Shown one piece after another: positions 26,178 through 34,616 of a stretch of DNA of 64,000 nt; the first letter of the stretch is position 1, and every line of letters starts with the position of its first letter. The position numbers and the translations under genes are program-made. This stretch comes from Litorimonas sp947503715 (GTDB lineage: Bacteria > Pseudomonadota > Alphaproteobacteria > Caulobacterales > Maricaulaceae). The stretch lies in assembly GCF_050271975.1 (NCBI RefSeq), contig NZ_CP189850.1:930001-994000 (forward strand). The letters are read 5' to 3'. The notes below the pieces were generated by a model, which saw only the letters and a program-made list of their open reading frames with translations, made no database searches and was not told the DNA's origin.

Positions 26178-27299
26178 ATGAGCGGCACACCCAAAGACAT
26201 TAATTCCATCCGGCCCTGGCGCACGATTGAACGGCGCAAGTCCCGCAAGATCAAAGTCGGCAAAGTCGAGGTCGGCGGCGACGCACCCATCGCCGTGCAA
26301 TCCATGACCAACACCCTGACCCATGATGTCGACGCGACGGTCGGGCAGGTCCTCGCCCTGCAAGAGGCGGGCGCGGATATTGTGCGCGTCTCGGTCCCCG
26401 ACCCCGATAGCAGCGCGGCCCTGCGGTCAATCGTCGATCAGGTCCAGGTCCCCCTCGTCGCGGATATTCATTTCCATTATAAACGCGGAGTTGAGGCCGC
26501 GGATCAGGGCGCGGCCTGTCTGCGCATCAATCCCGGCAATATTGGCGGGCAACACCGCGTGAAAGAAGTCGTCGCCGCCGCCCGCGCCAATGGCTGTTCC
26601 ATCCGGATTGGCGTCAATGGCGGCAGCCTTGAGCGCGAACTCCTCGAAAAATATGGCGAGCCTTGCCCCGACGCGATGGTAGAGTCCGCCCTCATGCATG
26701 CCCGTATGCTCGACGATGAAAATTTCCACGATTACAAGATTTCGGTCAAAGCCAGCGACGTCTTCATGACCGTCGCGGCCTATCACCAACTCGCGGATGC
26801 CACGGACGCACCGCTCCATCTCGGCATAACAGAGGCCGGCGGCCTGCGCATCGGTACGGTCAAAAGTTCCATCGGCATGGGCAATCTGCTCTGGGCCGGG
26901 ATTGGCGACACGATCCGCGTCTCCCTCTCCGCCGACCCGGTGGAGGAGATCAAGGTCGGGTTCGACATGTTGAAATCCCTCGGCTTGCGGACACGCGGCG
27001 TGAACATCATCTCCTGCCCGTCCTGCGCGCGCCAAGGCTTTGACGTGATTAAAACCGTCCAAATCCTCGAAGAGCGGCTCGCCCATATCAGCCAGCCGAT
27101 CACGCTGTCTATTATCGGCTGCGTCGTCAACGGCCCCGGCGAAGCCATGTTCACCGATGTCGGCTTCACGGGCGGTTCCGCAGGCTACGGCATGATGTAT
27201 CACGCGGGGAAGAAAACGGGGAAGACCGATAATGACGTGATGGTGGACGAGATTGTCGCGGCGGTTGAAGAGCGGGCGGCTGGGTTGGCTGATGCTTGA
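26178..27299 (+). CDS. ispG: 4-hydroxy-3-methylbut-2-enyl-diphosphate synthase
   Basis: IspG converts MEcPP to HMBPP in the non-mevalonate isoprenoid pathway using a 4Fe-4S cluster. The 373-residue protein starts with IERRKSRKIKVGKVEVGG and has the family marks PIAVQSMTNTLTHD, ADIHFHYKRG and CLRINPGNIG. The cluster ligands are C-P-S-C (ISCPSCARQGFD) and a later Cys in IIGCVVNGPGEA. A foreign-looking gene overlaps its last 8 bases. Sample GC is high (39 of 60 bases at 26581-26640), in contrast to that neighbour. Confidence 0.97.
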   Translation: MSGTPKDINSIRPWRTIERRKSRKIKVGKVEVGGDAPIAVQSMTNTLTHDVDATVGQVLALQEAGADIVRVSVPDPDSSAALRSIVDQVQVPLVADIHFHYKRGVEAADQGAACLRINPGNIGGQHRVKEVVAAARANGCSIRIGVNGGSLERELLEKYGEPCPDAMVESALMHARMLDDENFHDYKISVKASDVFMTVAAYHQLADATDAPLHLGITEAGGLRIGTVKSSIGMGNLLWAGIGDTIRVSLSADPVEEIKVGFDMLKSLGLRTRGVNIISCPSCARQGFDVIKTVQILEERLAHISQPITLSIIGCVVNGPGEAMFTDVGFTGGSAGYGMMYHAGKKTGKTDNDVMVDEIVAAVEERAAGLADA

Positions 27300-29301
27300 T
27301 ATTCCTTCAACTCGGAGCCTTGAGGGCGATATTGAAAGCCGCATTAAGAGGTAACCAAAACCCTCAAATGCCACCAATGCCTTACAGCCCGTATTTGAAG
27401 CCGTTAGCAACGCCTATCACGCCATTGATGACAAATTTAAAGGTGATGCGGTTAAGAAGGGCCGTGTTGATATTAGCGTTGATAACAACGATGACCCTAA
27501 AAATGTTGTCATTACTGTCGAAGATAACGGTATAGGTTTAGACGAAAAAAGATTTGATGCGTTTTGTACAACTGACACCAAGTGGAAGATGGATAAAGGT
27601 GGTAAAGGAGTAGGGCGATTACTTTGGCTTGATATGTTTGCCAACGTGCATATTCAAAGTACTTTTAAATGCGAAGAGGGTTTTAAGACCAGAAGTTTTG
27701 ACTTTTCTCTTGGTAATTCCCAGCAGATTAAAAATCATGAAATTATTAAGTCGGCTTCTTCCAGAAAAACTGGCACAATAGTTACATTGTCAGGTATTAG
27801 GCAAAGCGATTATTTAAAACGCTTCCCGGTTCGGGCAGGTAATTTCACAAAACATTTTGGGAGTCATTTCTTTTCCGATTTTATTCTTCAGAAAGCACCT
27901 AAAACTTATCTGTCCATATCCGATAAATCACTCAATTTCCCAGAACATATTTTAAAGTTGCTTGTAGAGGAAAGAGATGAAGTTGTTGTTGAAACTGAAG
28001 AGTATGGAGATCTTTATCTGAAAAATTTCATCTGTTTGCCCGCGGCAAGTAGTGATCTTGAGGGTGACAACCAATTACATTATATCGCTAATGACAGAAC
28101 TGTTGTTTCAAGAAAAATAGATGGTCTTATCGGTTTTAAGCGATTTGGAAAAACTGAAAAGGTTGTCTTCCATGGATGTGTATCTGGCGATTTTCTAGAC
28201 AAAACTGTCAACCAAGAGCGTACAAATTTTACTTTTTCGGAAGCGATATCAAAAGATATAGCTAAGGCTTGTGCCAAAAAAATTCGAAAGAAAGTCTTGA
28301 AAAAAGAAACAAGAAAGTTTGATGGCAAACGAAAGAAAACTCTTGAGAAGTTTTTGGATGAATACCCTTCTTTTGGCTTTGCATCCTCCAAGAAGCTTTT
28401 ATCAAGAGTCCCAAAAAATGCCGTAAAAGAAGAGCAATTTGCCAGAGCTTTAATTCCACTTCGGATAAGACGAGATATTGAGCGTAAAAAAACTATACAA
28501 AAAGTTGTTGATCTACTTGCGTCAGAAAAATCAGTTCCAGATGATTTTCAAAAAGAACTCTCTAAAGCTGTTGAAGATGTTAAGCAAGAAGAGCAGCGAC
28601 AACTAACTGAATATGTACTTCGCAGAAAAATGGTTCTTGATGTATTAGACGTTCTTATCAGACGCGTCAGAACACTGGCTTCGGGTAAAAGAGACTTCCA
28701 GTTAGAAGAAAGCCTCCATGAATTTATATGCCCGATGAAAATACGTGGCGATGACCCGACTAAAATTGAGGCCTCAGATCATGATCTCTGGGTGCTTGAT
28801 GAACGGCTTGTATTCTCAAAATACTTTGCGTCTGATGTGCAAAATAAGAAAATCTTAGAGGATAGTGAAGATGATGACAGGCCCGACCTATTCTTATTTG
28901 ATAGGTTGCATGGTCTTGGAATTGAAGGAGAAGAGCCTTTAACTCGTGTGATGTTGGTCGAATTTAAAAAACCAGGAAAAAAATCATATCAGGATAAATA
29001 CTTACCAAATAATCAAATATTGCGTTACATTGCTAAGCTCAAAGAACAGTCTATAGAATCCTACGATGGGGAACCAATTCGTTTAGCTCCAAATTGTGTA
29101 TTTCATTGTTTTATTGTTGCAGACATAGTTGGCAATTTAAAAGACCATGTTGCATCTTGGGATGTTACTGCAAATGGTCGTGGTCGCTGGTTACCATTGC
29201 GAGGTGATTATCGAGGTTCGATTGAAGTAATTCAGTGGAAAGATTTAGTTAAGGATGCAATGTCTCGTAACCGAGGGTTTATTGCTGCTGTGGGACTTTA
29301 A
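27292..29301 (+). pseudogene. GHKL ATPase with PD-(D/E)xK-like C-terminus, broken by one stop
   Basis: ATG 27292 overlaps the ispG end and opens MLDIPSTRSLEGDIESRIKR, then TAA at 27352-27354, then the same frame runs 648 codons. It encodes a GHKL ATPase: N-box EAVSNAYHAIDD, G1 box DNGIGL, G2 box KGGKGVGRLL, then a long charged middle and a C-terminal region with LWVLDERLVFSKYFASD, RPDLFLFD and VMLVEFKKPG, the Asp...Glu-x-Lys spacing of PD-(D/E)xK nucleases. No ATG/GTG/TTG exists between the stop and 27589, so any normal re-start loses the N- and G1-boxes. Base use is AT-rich (22 GC of 60 at 28321-28380). Relatives of this type are often linked to phage defence; function here is inference. Confidence 0.72.
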
Positions 29302-29404
29302 AACATAATCCCCGCTTTCGGCACCGAATCCAACCCCACCACCCAAAAAACACACCCCGAAAATACCATTATATCCGAACAGCTTAGCGGCTCAGTACGC
29401 CATT
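29302..29404 (+). other. Spacer after the GHKL gene
   Basis: About 100 C- and A-rich bases lie between the GHKL stop and its terminator. I see no gene or clear motif here. Confidence 0.5.
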
Positions 29405-29428
29405 AAAAAAGGTCCCCCGGACCTTTTT
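29405..29428 (+). terminator. Bidirectional intrinsic terminator after the GHKL gene
   Basis: GGTCC-CCC-GGACC (29411-29423) is preceded by six A and followed by five T, so it can terminate on both strands. It marks the end of the AT-rich gene and the start of the RNA-rich spacer. Confidence 0.85.
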
Positions 29429-29474
29429 CGGACAATTTGCGTCCACGGTTATAAATCCCGCGCTATATTCACAC

Positions 29475-29714
29475 TCGTTCTTTCAGACACGGGACAGGTA
29501 GGACGTCACCTTCTGGTCTGAGAGACGGTGTGTCTATTTTCGGGATGTGACAGTCGCGGGAAGGGGCCTGATTTCGAGCGCCTGACTCTCTGGAACGGGA
29601 GCAGTCCAGTAAGGCCGTTATCGGTAAAGCACTGCCGCAGGGTTCGCCCCGCGTAAAACACTATAGATATTCGGTCTCCATCGCGGGGCCGGACCCTGCG
29701 GGCTGTCCTTTTTT
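29475..29714 (+). ncRNA. Unassigned structured RNA ending in a long GC stem and T6
   Basis: A stretch of about 240 bases without a coding frame folds into several stems. GGACAG (29492-29497) can pair with CTGTCC (29703-29708), closing the molecule just before TTTTTT (29709-29714). Inside, GTCACC pairs with GGTGTG around the GTCT-GAG-AGAC hairpin (29505-29535), GGCCT pairs with AGGCC across 29557-29616 enclosing CTCTC/GGGAG, and a long 3' arm has CCGCAGGGT (29635-29643) with ACCCTGCGG (29693-29701) and GCCCCGCG (29646-29653) with CGCGGGGC (29682-29689). TATATT at 29464 could be a -10 box. It lacks the marks of tmRNA, RNase P and SRP RNA and does not look like the 6S rod. The 5' end is approximate. 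Confidence 0.55.
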
Positions 29715-29857
29715 CGGACAAATATGCGTTTTGCCGACCCCCTTTGAAAAAGGTGATGGGCGGTGAGCGTTGGCGTTTGTCTTCTGCTCTTACACACCTC
29801 TGTCATCGTTATGACGCTGTCACCAAGATCGGCGCGGGTCAAAGCTGTGTCGAATGG

Positions 29858-29880
29858 ATCCTCGGGTCAAGCCCGAGGAT
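29858..29880. repeat. Short perfect palindromic repeat
   Basis: ATCCTCGGG and CCCGAGGAT form 9-base arms around a 5-base loop. Intergenic palindromes with this CTCGGG...CCCGAG wording are dispersed in many alphaproteobacterial genomes (recalled, not searched). I found no second copy in the window. Confidence 0.6.
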
Positions 29881-29915
29881 GACAAGGCATAAAATGTGTG
29901 GGCCTCATAAAGAAA

Positions 29916-29988
29916 GTGGCCCGTCCAATGAAGGACGAGCCACCCCGGGGGCTTCCCTTTCTGCGTTTTTTAAAACGCCAAGGGGAGC
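29916..29988 (-). terminator. Two adjacent hairpins at the mscS 3' end
   Basis: The first hairpin pairs GTGGC with GCCAC and CGTCC with GGACG (29916-29943). The second is long: GCTTCCCTT with AAGGGGAGC and GCGTTTT with AAAACGC around a TT loop (29951-29988). They lie 21 bases past the mscS stop on the minus strand and are probable transcript ends, though neither has a classical T-tail. Confidence 0.5.
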
Positions 29989-30008
29989 ACGTTATCTCGG
30001 CCAAAGCC

Positions 30009-30842
30009 CTAGTCTTTGGACATGATAATGCGGGTTTGCGGGTAGGGTGTGCTCAGTCCCGCTGCGCCGAGGGCGGCTTTGACCTGTTCCGGCACGGAAT
30101 AGGTGACGTCGAAATAATGCGCGCCATCAGTAAACGGACGGACGAGGATTTCGACGGACCGTTCGCTCAGGGACTCGACCTCGATGAACGGGGCCGGGTC
30201 GGATTTGACATGCGGGTGGTCGGCCAGGACTTTCTGGATGACGTCGCGGGCTTTTTGGACATCGTCCTCATAGGCGACGTTAAAGCGCATATCGACACCG
30301 CGCACCGGATGGTGGCTATGGTTGATGATCTTCTCGCCCCAGATCTTGCTGTTGGGGATGATGATCTGCTGATTGTCAAAGGTTTGCAGGATCGTTGTGA
30401 ACATGTCGATTTCTTCGACATTGCCGAAAGTGCCGGCCGCGTCGATGAAGTCACCGACTTTATAGGGGCGGAAAATCAAGAGCATGACGCCCGCCGCCAG
30501 ATTGGACAATGTGCCTTGCAGGGCGAGGCCAACCGCGACAGTCGCCGCGCCGAGAACGGCCACGATGGATGTGGTTTCAACGCCAAAGCGGCCCAAAACC
30601 GCGATGGCGACAACGGCCATAATCAGGAAGCCGACAATACTGGCAAAGAAACGGAACAGGGTTTCGTCCAGATGCTGGTACTTTTGGCCCATCTTTACGA
30701 TGGCGTTGCGGACGCGTTTGGACACCCAAAGGCCGACGAGTAAAATGATGATCGCGATAACGACATTCGTCGCCAATCCCAATCCGGTACTGGTCAATGA
30801 TTCCAGTCGGTCGGGGTTAAAAAAGTTTTTGATATTTTCCAC
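30009..30842 (-). CDS. mscS: Small-conductance mechanosensitive channel MscS
   Basis: This 277-residue channel opens under membrane tension to release solutes on osmotic down-shock. It has three N-terminal membrane segments, with TM3 recognisable as AAGVMLLIFRPYKVGDFI preceded by GAATVAVGLALQGTLSNL (the Gly/Ala-packed pore helix), then a beta domain (GNVEEIDMFTTILQTFDNQQIIIPNSKIW) and a C-terminal alpha/beta domain. The start is GTG 30842 with GGAGG just upstream. Length fits the family. Confidence 0.95.
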   Translation of the reverse strand: MENIKNFFNPDRLESLTSTGLGLATNVVIAIIILLVGLWVSKRVRNAIVKMGQKYQHLDETLFRFFASIVGFLIMAVVAIAVLGRFGVETTSIVAVLGAATVAVGLALQGTLSNLAAGVMLLIFRPYKVGDFIDAAGTFGNVEEIDMFTTILQTFDNQQIIIPNSKIWGEKIINHSHHPVRGVDMRFNVAYEDDVQKARDVIQKVLADHPHVKSDPAPFIEVESLSERSVEILVRPFTDGAHYFDVTYSVPEQVKAALGAAGLSTPYPQTRIIMSKD

Positions 30843-30903
30843 GGGGCCCTCCAGCCATATAATTGCGTTGGTGCTTCATACCGTGGAACAGGGTGAACAG
30901 TTT

Positions 30904-30981
30904 ATGAACGCTTCGAAATGTGGGCGTTCATCTATTATACACCTTCTTCGAAATATGGCCCCTCCAACAAAAATGAAGGAG
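30904..30981 (+). promoter_or_regulatory. Leader repeats before the DUF481 gene
   Basis: An inverted repeat ATGAACGC (30904-30911) / GCGTTCAT (30924-30931) and a direct repeat CTTCGAAATRTGG (30911-30923 and 30946-30958, 35 bases apart) precede the AAGGAG ribosome site at 30976-30981. Repeats spaced near three helical turns suggest an operator. Confidence 0.45.
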
Positions 30982-30990
30982 ACCTCGGTC

Positions 30991-31761
30991 ATGAAACAAA
31001 TTTCAAAAACACTCATCGCCCTCATGGCGACAACGGCGATGGCAACAACCGCGATGGCACAGGATGCGGATGGCTGGTCCGGCGAGGCGTCGCTGACGGG
31101 CTCTAAGACAACCGGTAATACAGAAACGACGGATATTGGGTTGGGCTTGCAGCTCGCCAAGGAGTCCGGCGTTTGGAAACATGCGGTCAATGCGTCTGCT
31201 GATTTTGGCCGTGCTTCAGGCGAGACGAATAAGGAGCGCTACGTGCTCGGTTATCAGGTCAACCGCGATATTACGGATCGTCTCTACGCGCTCGGCAATG
31301 CGGATTATTACCGCGATGAGTTCGGCGCGTTCGAGGAAGGTTACTTTCTCGGTGCCGGTCTGGGTTACGCGTTGGTGCAACCCGCCCCGTTGGGCTGGGA
31401 TGTGGAAGCCGGCCTCGGTTATCGCTCGCAACTCCCCGCCGTTGCTGCGGGTCTGACAGCGGCGGAAATCGCTGTGCTGGAGGCCGCCGGTGATTTGGAC
31501 CGTCAGAACGAACTCGCCCTGCGCGGGGCGTCCAAGATCGCCTATGATTTCAACGATGCTGTCTCGCTCTATAATAATAGCGAGGTCATCTATTCCTCCA
31601 GCGATACCTATCTGTGGAACGAGTTGGGCCTGACCGCCAATCTGGTCGGTAATCTGGCGGCGCGGGCCAGTTTCCGCGTGGACCATCATACGGACGTGTT
31701 GCCGGGGCGTGAGAAAACCGACACGATCACGCGGTTCGGGGTCGTTTACACGATGAACTAA
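30991..31761 (+). CDS. DUF481-family outer-membrane beta-barrel protein
   Basis: This 256-residue exported protein starts at ATG 30991, where AGGAG lies 9 bases upstream and a signal peptide begins (TLIALMATTAMATTAMAQ). The mature part resembles DUF481/YdiY: WSGEASLTGSKTTGNTETTD at the start, alternating-hydrophobic strands, and a C-terminal TDTITRFGVVYTMN. Such proteins form salt- or acid-induced barrels of unknown function. A much longer upstream frame is not supported by a ribosome site. It precedes gyrB in the same direction. Confidence 0.85.
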   Translation: MKQISKTLIALMATTAMATTAMAQDADGWSGEASLTGSKTTGNTETTDIGLGLQLAKESGVWKHAVNASADFGRASGETNKERYVLGYQVNRDITDRLYALGNADYYRDEFGAFEEGYFLGAGLGYALVQPAPLGWDVEAGLGYRSQLPAVAAGLTAAEIAVLEAAGDLDRQNELALRGASKIAYDFNDAVSLYNNSEVIYSSSDTYLWNELGLTANLVGNLAARASFRVDHHTDVLPGREKTDTITRFGVVYTMN

Positions 31762-31762
31762 G

Positions 31763-31776
31763 AGGGCTGTAGCCCT
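31763..31776 (+). terminator. Short hairpin after the DUF481 gene
   Basis: AGGGCT-GT-AGCCCT lies 2 bases after the stop. The loop is very tight and the T-run short, so it is a weak terminator candidate. Confidence 0.35.
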
Positions 31777-31789
31777 TACATTGAGTAAC

Positions 31790-31829
31790 GGAATCCTGTA
31801 GGAATCACTATCGATTCACGCAGGATTCC
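31790..31829 (+). promoter_or_regulatory. gyrB leader inverted repeat with four GANTC sites
   Basis: GGAATCCTG (31790-31798) and CAGGATTCC (31821-31829) are perfect 9-base inverted arms ending 4 bases before the gyrB ATG. The right arm contains AGGA, the only plausible ribosome site, so the hairpin would hide it. GANTC occurs at 31791, 31802, 31813 and 31824, exactly 11 bases apart each time. Confidence 0.65.
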
Positions 31830-31833
31830 ATCC

Positions 31834-34266
31834 ATGGCCGAGCCCGTACCCAATACCCCAGAATATGGGGCCGATTCCATCAAGGTCCTCAAGGGCCTCG
31901 ACGCCGTCCGCAAACGGCCGGGCATGTATATCGGGGACACGGATGACGGCTCCGGCCTGCATCACATGGTCTATGAGGTCGTCGATAATTCCATCGATGA
32001 AAGCCTCGCCGGACATGCGGACCGGGTCGAGGTTGTGCTCCATCCCGACGGGTCCTGTTCCGTGCGCGATAATGGCCGCGGCATTCCCGTCGCCATGCAC
32101 ACGGAGGAGGGGATCTCCGCCGCCGAAGTCATCATGACCCAGCTCCATGCGGGCGGGAAATTTGACCAGAATTCCTACAAGGTTTCGGGCGGATTGCACG
32201 GGGTCGGGGTGTCGGTCGTGAACGCGCTGTCTGTGTCTTTGCAGCTGACGATCTGGCGCGATGGCAAAGAGCACTGGATGGAGTTCAAACATGGCGACTC
32301 GCTCGCACCGCTGAAAATTGTCGGGGACGCGCCGCAGGATAATCGCCGCGACGGGACGACCAAGGTCCTGACCGGAACGATGGTGCGCTTCCTGCCGTCG
32401 GAAGAGACGTTTACGATGGTCGAATTTGACCGCGCGACACTGGAACGCCGCCTGCGGGAACTGGCGTTTCTGAATTCCGGCGTCATGATTATCCTGCGCG
32501 ACGAACGCCCCGAAGAACCGATCGAGACCGAGCTTTATTATGAGGGCGGGATCGAAGCCTTTGTCCGTCATCTGGACGCGAATAAAACGCCCGTGCTGGA
32601 CACGCCTATCAATGTCCATGCGGAGAAAGACGGGATCACTGTCGATGCCGCGATGTGGTGGAATGACGGCTATCACGAAAATGTCCGCTGCTTCACCAAC
32701 AACATCCCGCAACGCGATGGGGGAACGCATTTGGCGGGGTTCCGCGGGGCGTTGACGCGGACAATTAATACTTACGCGCAGAGCATGGCGAAGAAGAATG
32801 ACAAGGTGAAACTCTCCGGTGATGACGCACGGGAAGGGCTGACCTGTGTCCTGTCTGTGAAAGTGCCGGACCCGAAATTCTCCTCACAGACCAAGGACAA
32901 ACTGGTTTCCTCCGAGGTTCGTCCCGTCGTGGAATCTGCGATGAACGAAGCCCTCGGCGAATGGTTCGAGGAACATCCGCAGGAAGCCAAGCTGATCGTG
33001 CAGAAAATCGCCGAAGCCGCCATGGCCCGCGAAGCCGCGCGCAAGGCCCGCGATCTGACGCGAAAGAAAAGCTCACTCGACATTGCCTCGCTGCCGGGGA
33101 AACTCGCCGATTGCCAGGAACGCGATCCGGCCCTGTCCGAGATTTTCATAGTGGAGGGGGACTCTGCGGGGGGCTCCGCGAAACAGGCGCGGGACCGTCA
33201 CAATCAGGCTATCCTGCCGCTCAAGGGTAAAATTCTGAACGTGGAACGTGCCCGCTTTGACCGCATGCTCTCTAGCCAGGAAATCGGGACGCTTATCACG
33301 GCGCTCGGCACTGGCATTGGTCGCGAAGATTTCAGCGCGGATAAGGCCCGCTACCACAAGATCGTCATTATGACCGATGCTGATGTGGACGGCGCGCATA
33401 TCCGGACGCTGTTGCTGACATTCTTCTACCGCCAGATGCCGGAACTCATTGAGCGCGGCTATCTCTACATCGCACAACCACCACTTTATAAAGTCGAGCG
33501 CGGGAAGAATACGCAATATATCAAAGATCAGGAAGAGCTCGACGAATACCTCATCGATGCGGGATCGAAAGATGCCTCGCTGACATTAGATGATGGCTCT
33601 GTCATTGCGGGCGAAGATCTGAAACGCGTTGCCCGCGAAGCGCTGGCCGTTCAGCAAATTCTAAATCGAATGAAACACCGCGCGCCGGATAGTGCCATCG
33701 CGCAAATCGCGATTTCCGGCATTTTGACCGTCGAGGAACACCCCGAATTAATTGACGCCGCCGTAGCGCGTCTCGACCTCATCGCGGATGAGGGTGAAGA
33801 TGGCTGGGCCGGACGTTATGATGAAGACGGCGCCCTCGTGTTTGAACGCGACGTGCGTGGAGTCATGGACCGGATCATCATGCGGCCCAGCTTCCGTGAC
33901 AGCTCCGACGCGCGACGCCTGCAAAAGCTGGCGCCGTCGCTCGGTGAAACCTATTCAGGCACAGCGACGCTCCGTCGGGGCGAGAACGAGCCGATATATG
34001 TCTCCGGTCCTGCGCAATTGCTCGACGTGATTTTCGAGGCTGGTCGCAAGGGTTTCAAAATCCAGCGTTATAAGGGATTGGGCGAAATGAATCCGGACCA
34101 ACTCTGGGAAACAACCCTTGATGCTAACGCGCGGTCACTCCTGCAGGTCCGTATCGAGGCCGCCGATGCCACGGATGAACTGTTTACGAAACTCATGGGT
34201 GACGTCGTCGAACCCCGTCGCGATTTCATTATCAGTAACGCGCTGGATGCTGAGGTGGATAGCTAG
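31834..34266 (+). CDS. gyrB: DNA gyrase subunit B
   Basis: GyrB supplies the ATPase and TOPRIM parts of gyrase, which introduces negative supercoils. The 810-residue protein has the GHKL motifs VVDNSIDESLAGHA, DNGRGIPV and SGGLHGVGVSVVNALS (residues 45-130), TOPRIM EGDSAGGSAKQARDR (near 440) and the metal-binding Asp triad in MTDADVDGAHIRTLLLTFFYR (near 515), and the C-terminal KGLGEMNPDQLW. Its stop shares CTAG with the stop of the convergent gene. The leader carries an unusual GANTC-rich inverted repeat. Confidence 0.98.
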   Translation: MAEPVPNTPEYGADSIKVLKGLDAVRKRPGMYIGDTDDGSGLHHMVYEVVDNSIDESLAGHADRVEVVLHPDGSCSVRDNGRGIPVAMHTEEGISAAEVIMTQLHAGGKFDQNSYKVSGGLHGVGVSVVNALSVSLQLTIWRDGKEHWMEFKHGDSLAPLKIVGDAPQDNRRDGTTKVLTGTMVRFLPSEETFTMVEFDRATLERRLRELAFLNSGVMIILRDERPEEPIETELYYEGGIEAFVRHLDANKTPVLDTPINVHAEKDGITVDAAMWWNDGYHENVRCFTNNIPQRDGGTHLAGFRGALTRTINTYAQSMAKKNDKVKLSGDDAREGLTCVLSVKVPDPKFSSQTKDKLVSSEVRPVVESAMNEALGEWFEEHPQEAKLIVQKIAEAAMAREAARKARDLTRKKSSLDIASLPGKLADCQERDPALSEIFIVEGDSAGGSAKQARDRHNQAILPLKGKILNVERARFDRMLSSQEIGTLITALGTGIGREDFSADKARYHKIVIMTDADVDGAHIRTLLLTFFYRQMPELIERGYLYIAQPPLYKVERGKNTQYIKDQEELDEYLIDAGSKDASLTLDDGSVIAGEDLKRVAREALAVQQILNRMKHRAPDSAIAQIAISGILTVEEHPELIDAAVARLDLIADEGEDGWAGRYDEDGALVFERDVRGVMDRIIMRPSFRDSSDARRLQKLAPSLGETYSGTATLRRGENEPIYVSGPAQLLDVIFEAGRKGFKIQRYKGLGEMNPDQLWETTLDANARSLLQVRIEAADATDELFTKLMGDVVEPRRDFIISNALDAEVDS

Positions 34267-34616
34267 CGCGTCGTGCGATAGGCCAGTTTTATCATCTCGT
34301 CCATCCGCTGCGTTTCCTGGCCGAGCTTTTTCTCTATCGCGGCTTGCATGGCGGCTTGCGCCTCTTGGAAGTCAGCCTGCGCTTCGCGTTGCAGGCAGGC
34401 GATATGGTTCGTAATGGCTTGTGAATAGAGCTCCAGCTTTTCCTGTTTTGAAAGCGTTGGGTCAAAACTCTGGATAGGTTTCGGGCAGTCCATGCTCTCC
34501 CATTGGAAATCCGTTCCGGGAGCGGGGCGCAAAATTTCTCCGGCCTTAGCGGCTGGCACAAACGCTAAACTCGCCAAAATAAACAAACAGGTCGTCGTCG
34601 CCATTCCAAATTTCAT
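34263..34616 (-). CDS. Small exported protein of unknown function
   Basis: This 117-residue protein starts at ATG 34616 with AAGGA upstream and has a signal peptide (residues 1-27, ending PAAKA). The mature part has one Cys pair (MDCPKPI and HIACLQRE) that could form a disulfide, and an Ala/Glu/Gln-rich helix (AQADFQEAQAAMQAAIEKKLGQET) that may be coiled coil. I do not recognise a family. It is convergent with gyrB, sharing the four bases of both stops. Confidence 0.7.
   Translation of the reverse strand: MKFGMATTTCLFILASLAFVPAAKAGEILRPAPGTDFQWESMDCPKPIQSFDPTLSKQEKLELYSQAITNHIACLQREAQADFQEAQAAMQAAIEKKLGQETQRMDEMIKLAYRTTR

Noticed and set aside
26427..27410. 327-residue minus-strand frame over ispG
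   Set aside because: A shadow of ispG caused by high GC; no homology pattern or ribosome site.
27589..29301. GHKL gene as an intact 570-residue protein from ATG 27589
   Set aside because: That start falls after the N-box and G1 box and has no ribosome site; the upstream sequence in the same frame is clearly family sequence.
29475..29714. tmRNA, RNase P RNA, SRP RNA or 6S RNA
   Set aside because: No tag-peptide codons, no GAGGAAAGTCC-type core, no SRP GGAAGGAAGCAG loop, and a branched rather than rod-like fold.
29898..30743. 281-residue plus-strand frame over mscS
   Set aside because: Antisense shadow of a clear MscS gene.
30484..30990. Long N-terminal extension of the DUF481 protein
   Set aside because: It runs antisense to mscS, and a proper ribosome site and signal peptide occur at 30991.
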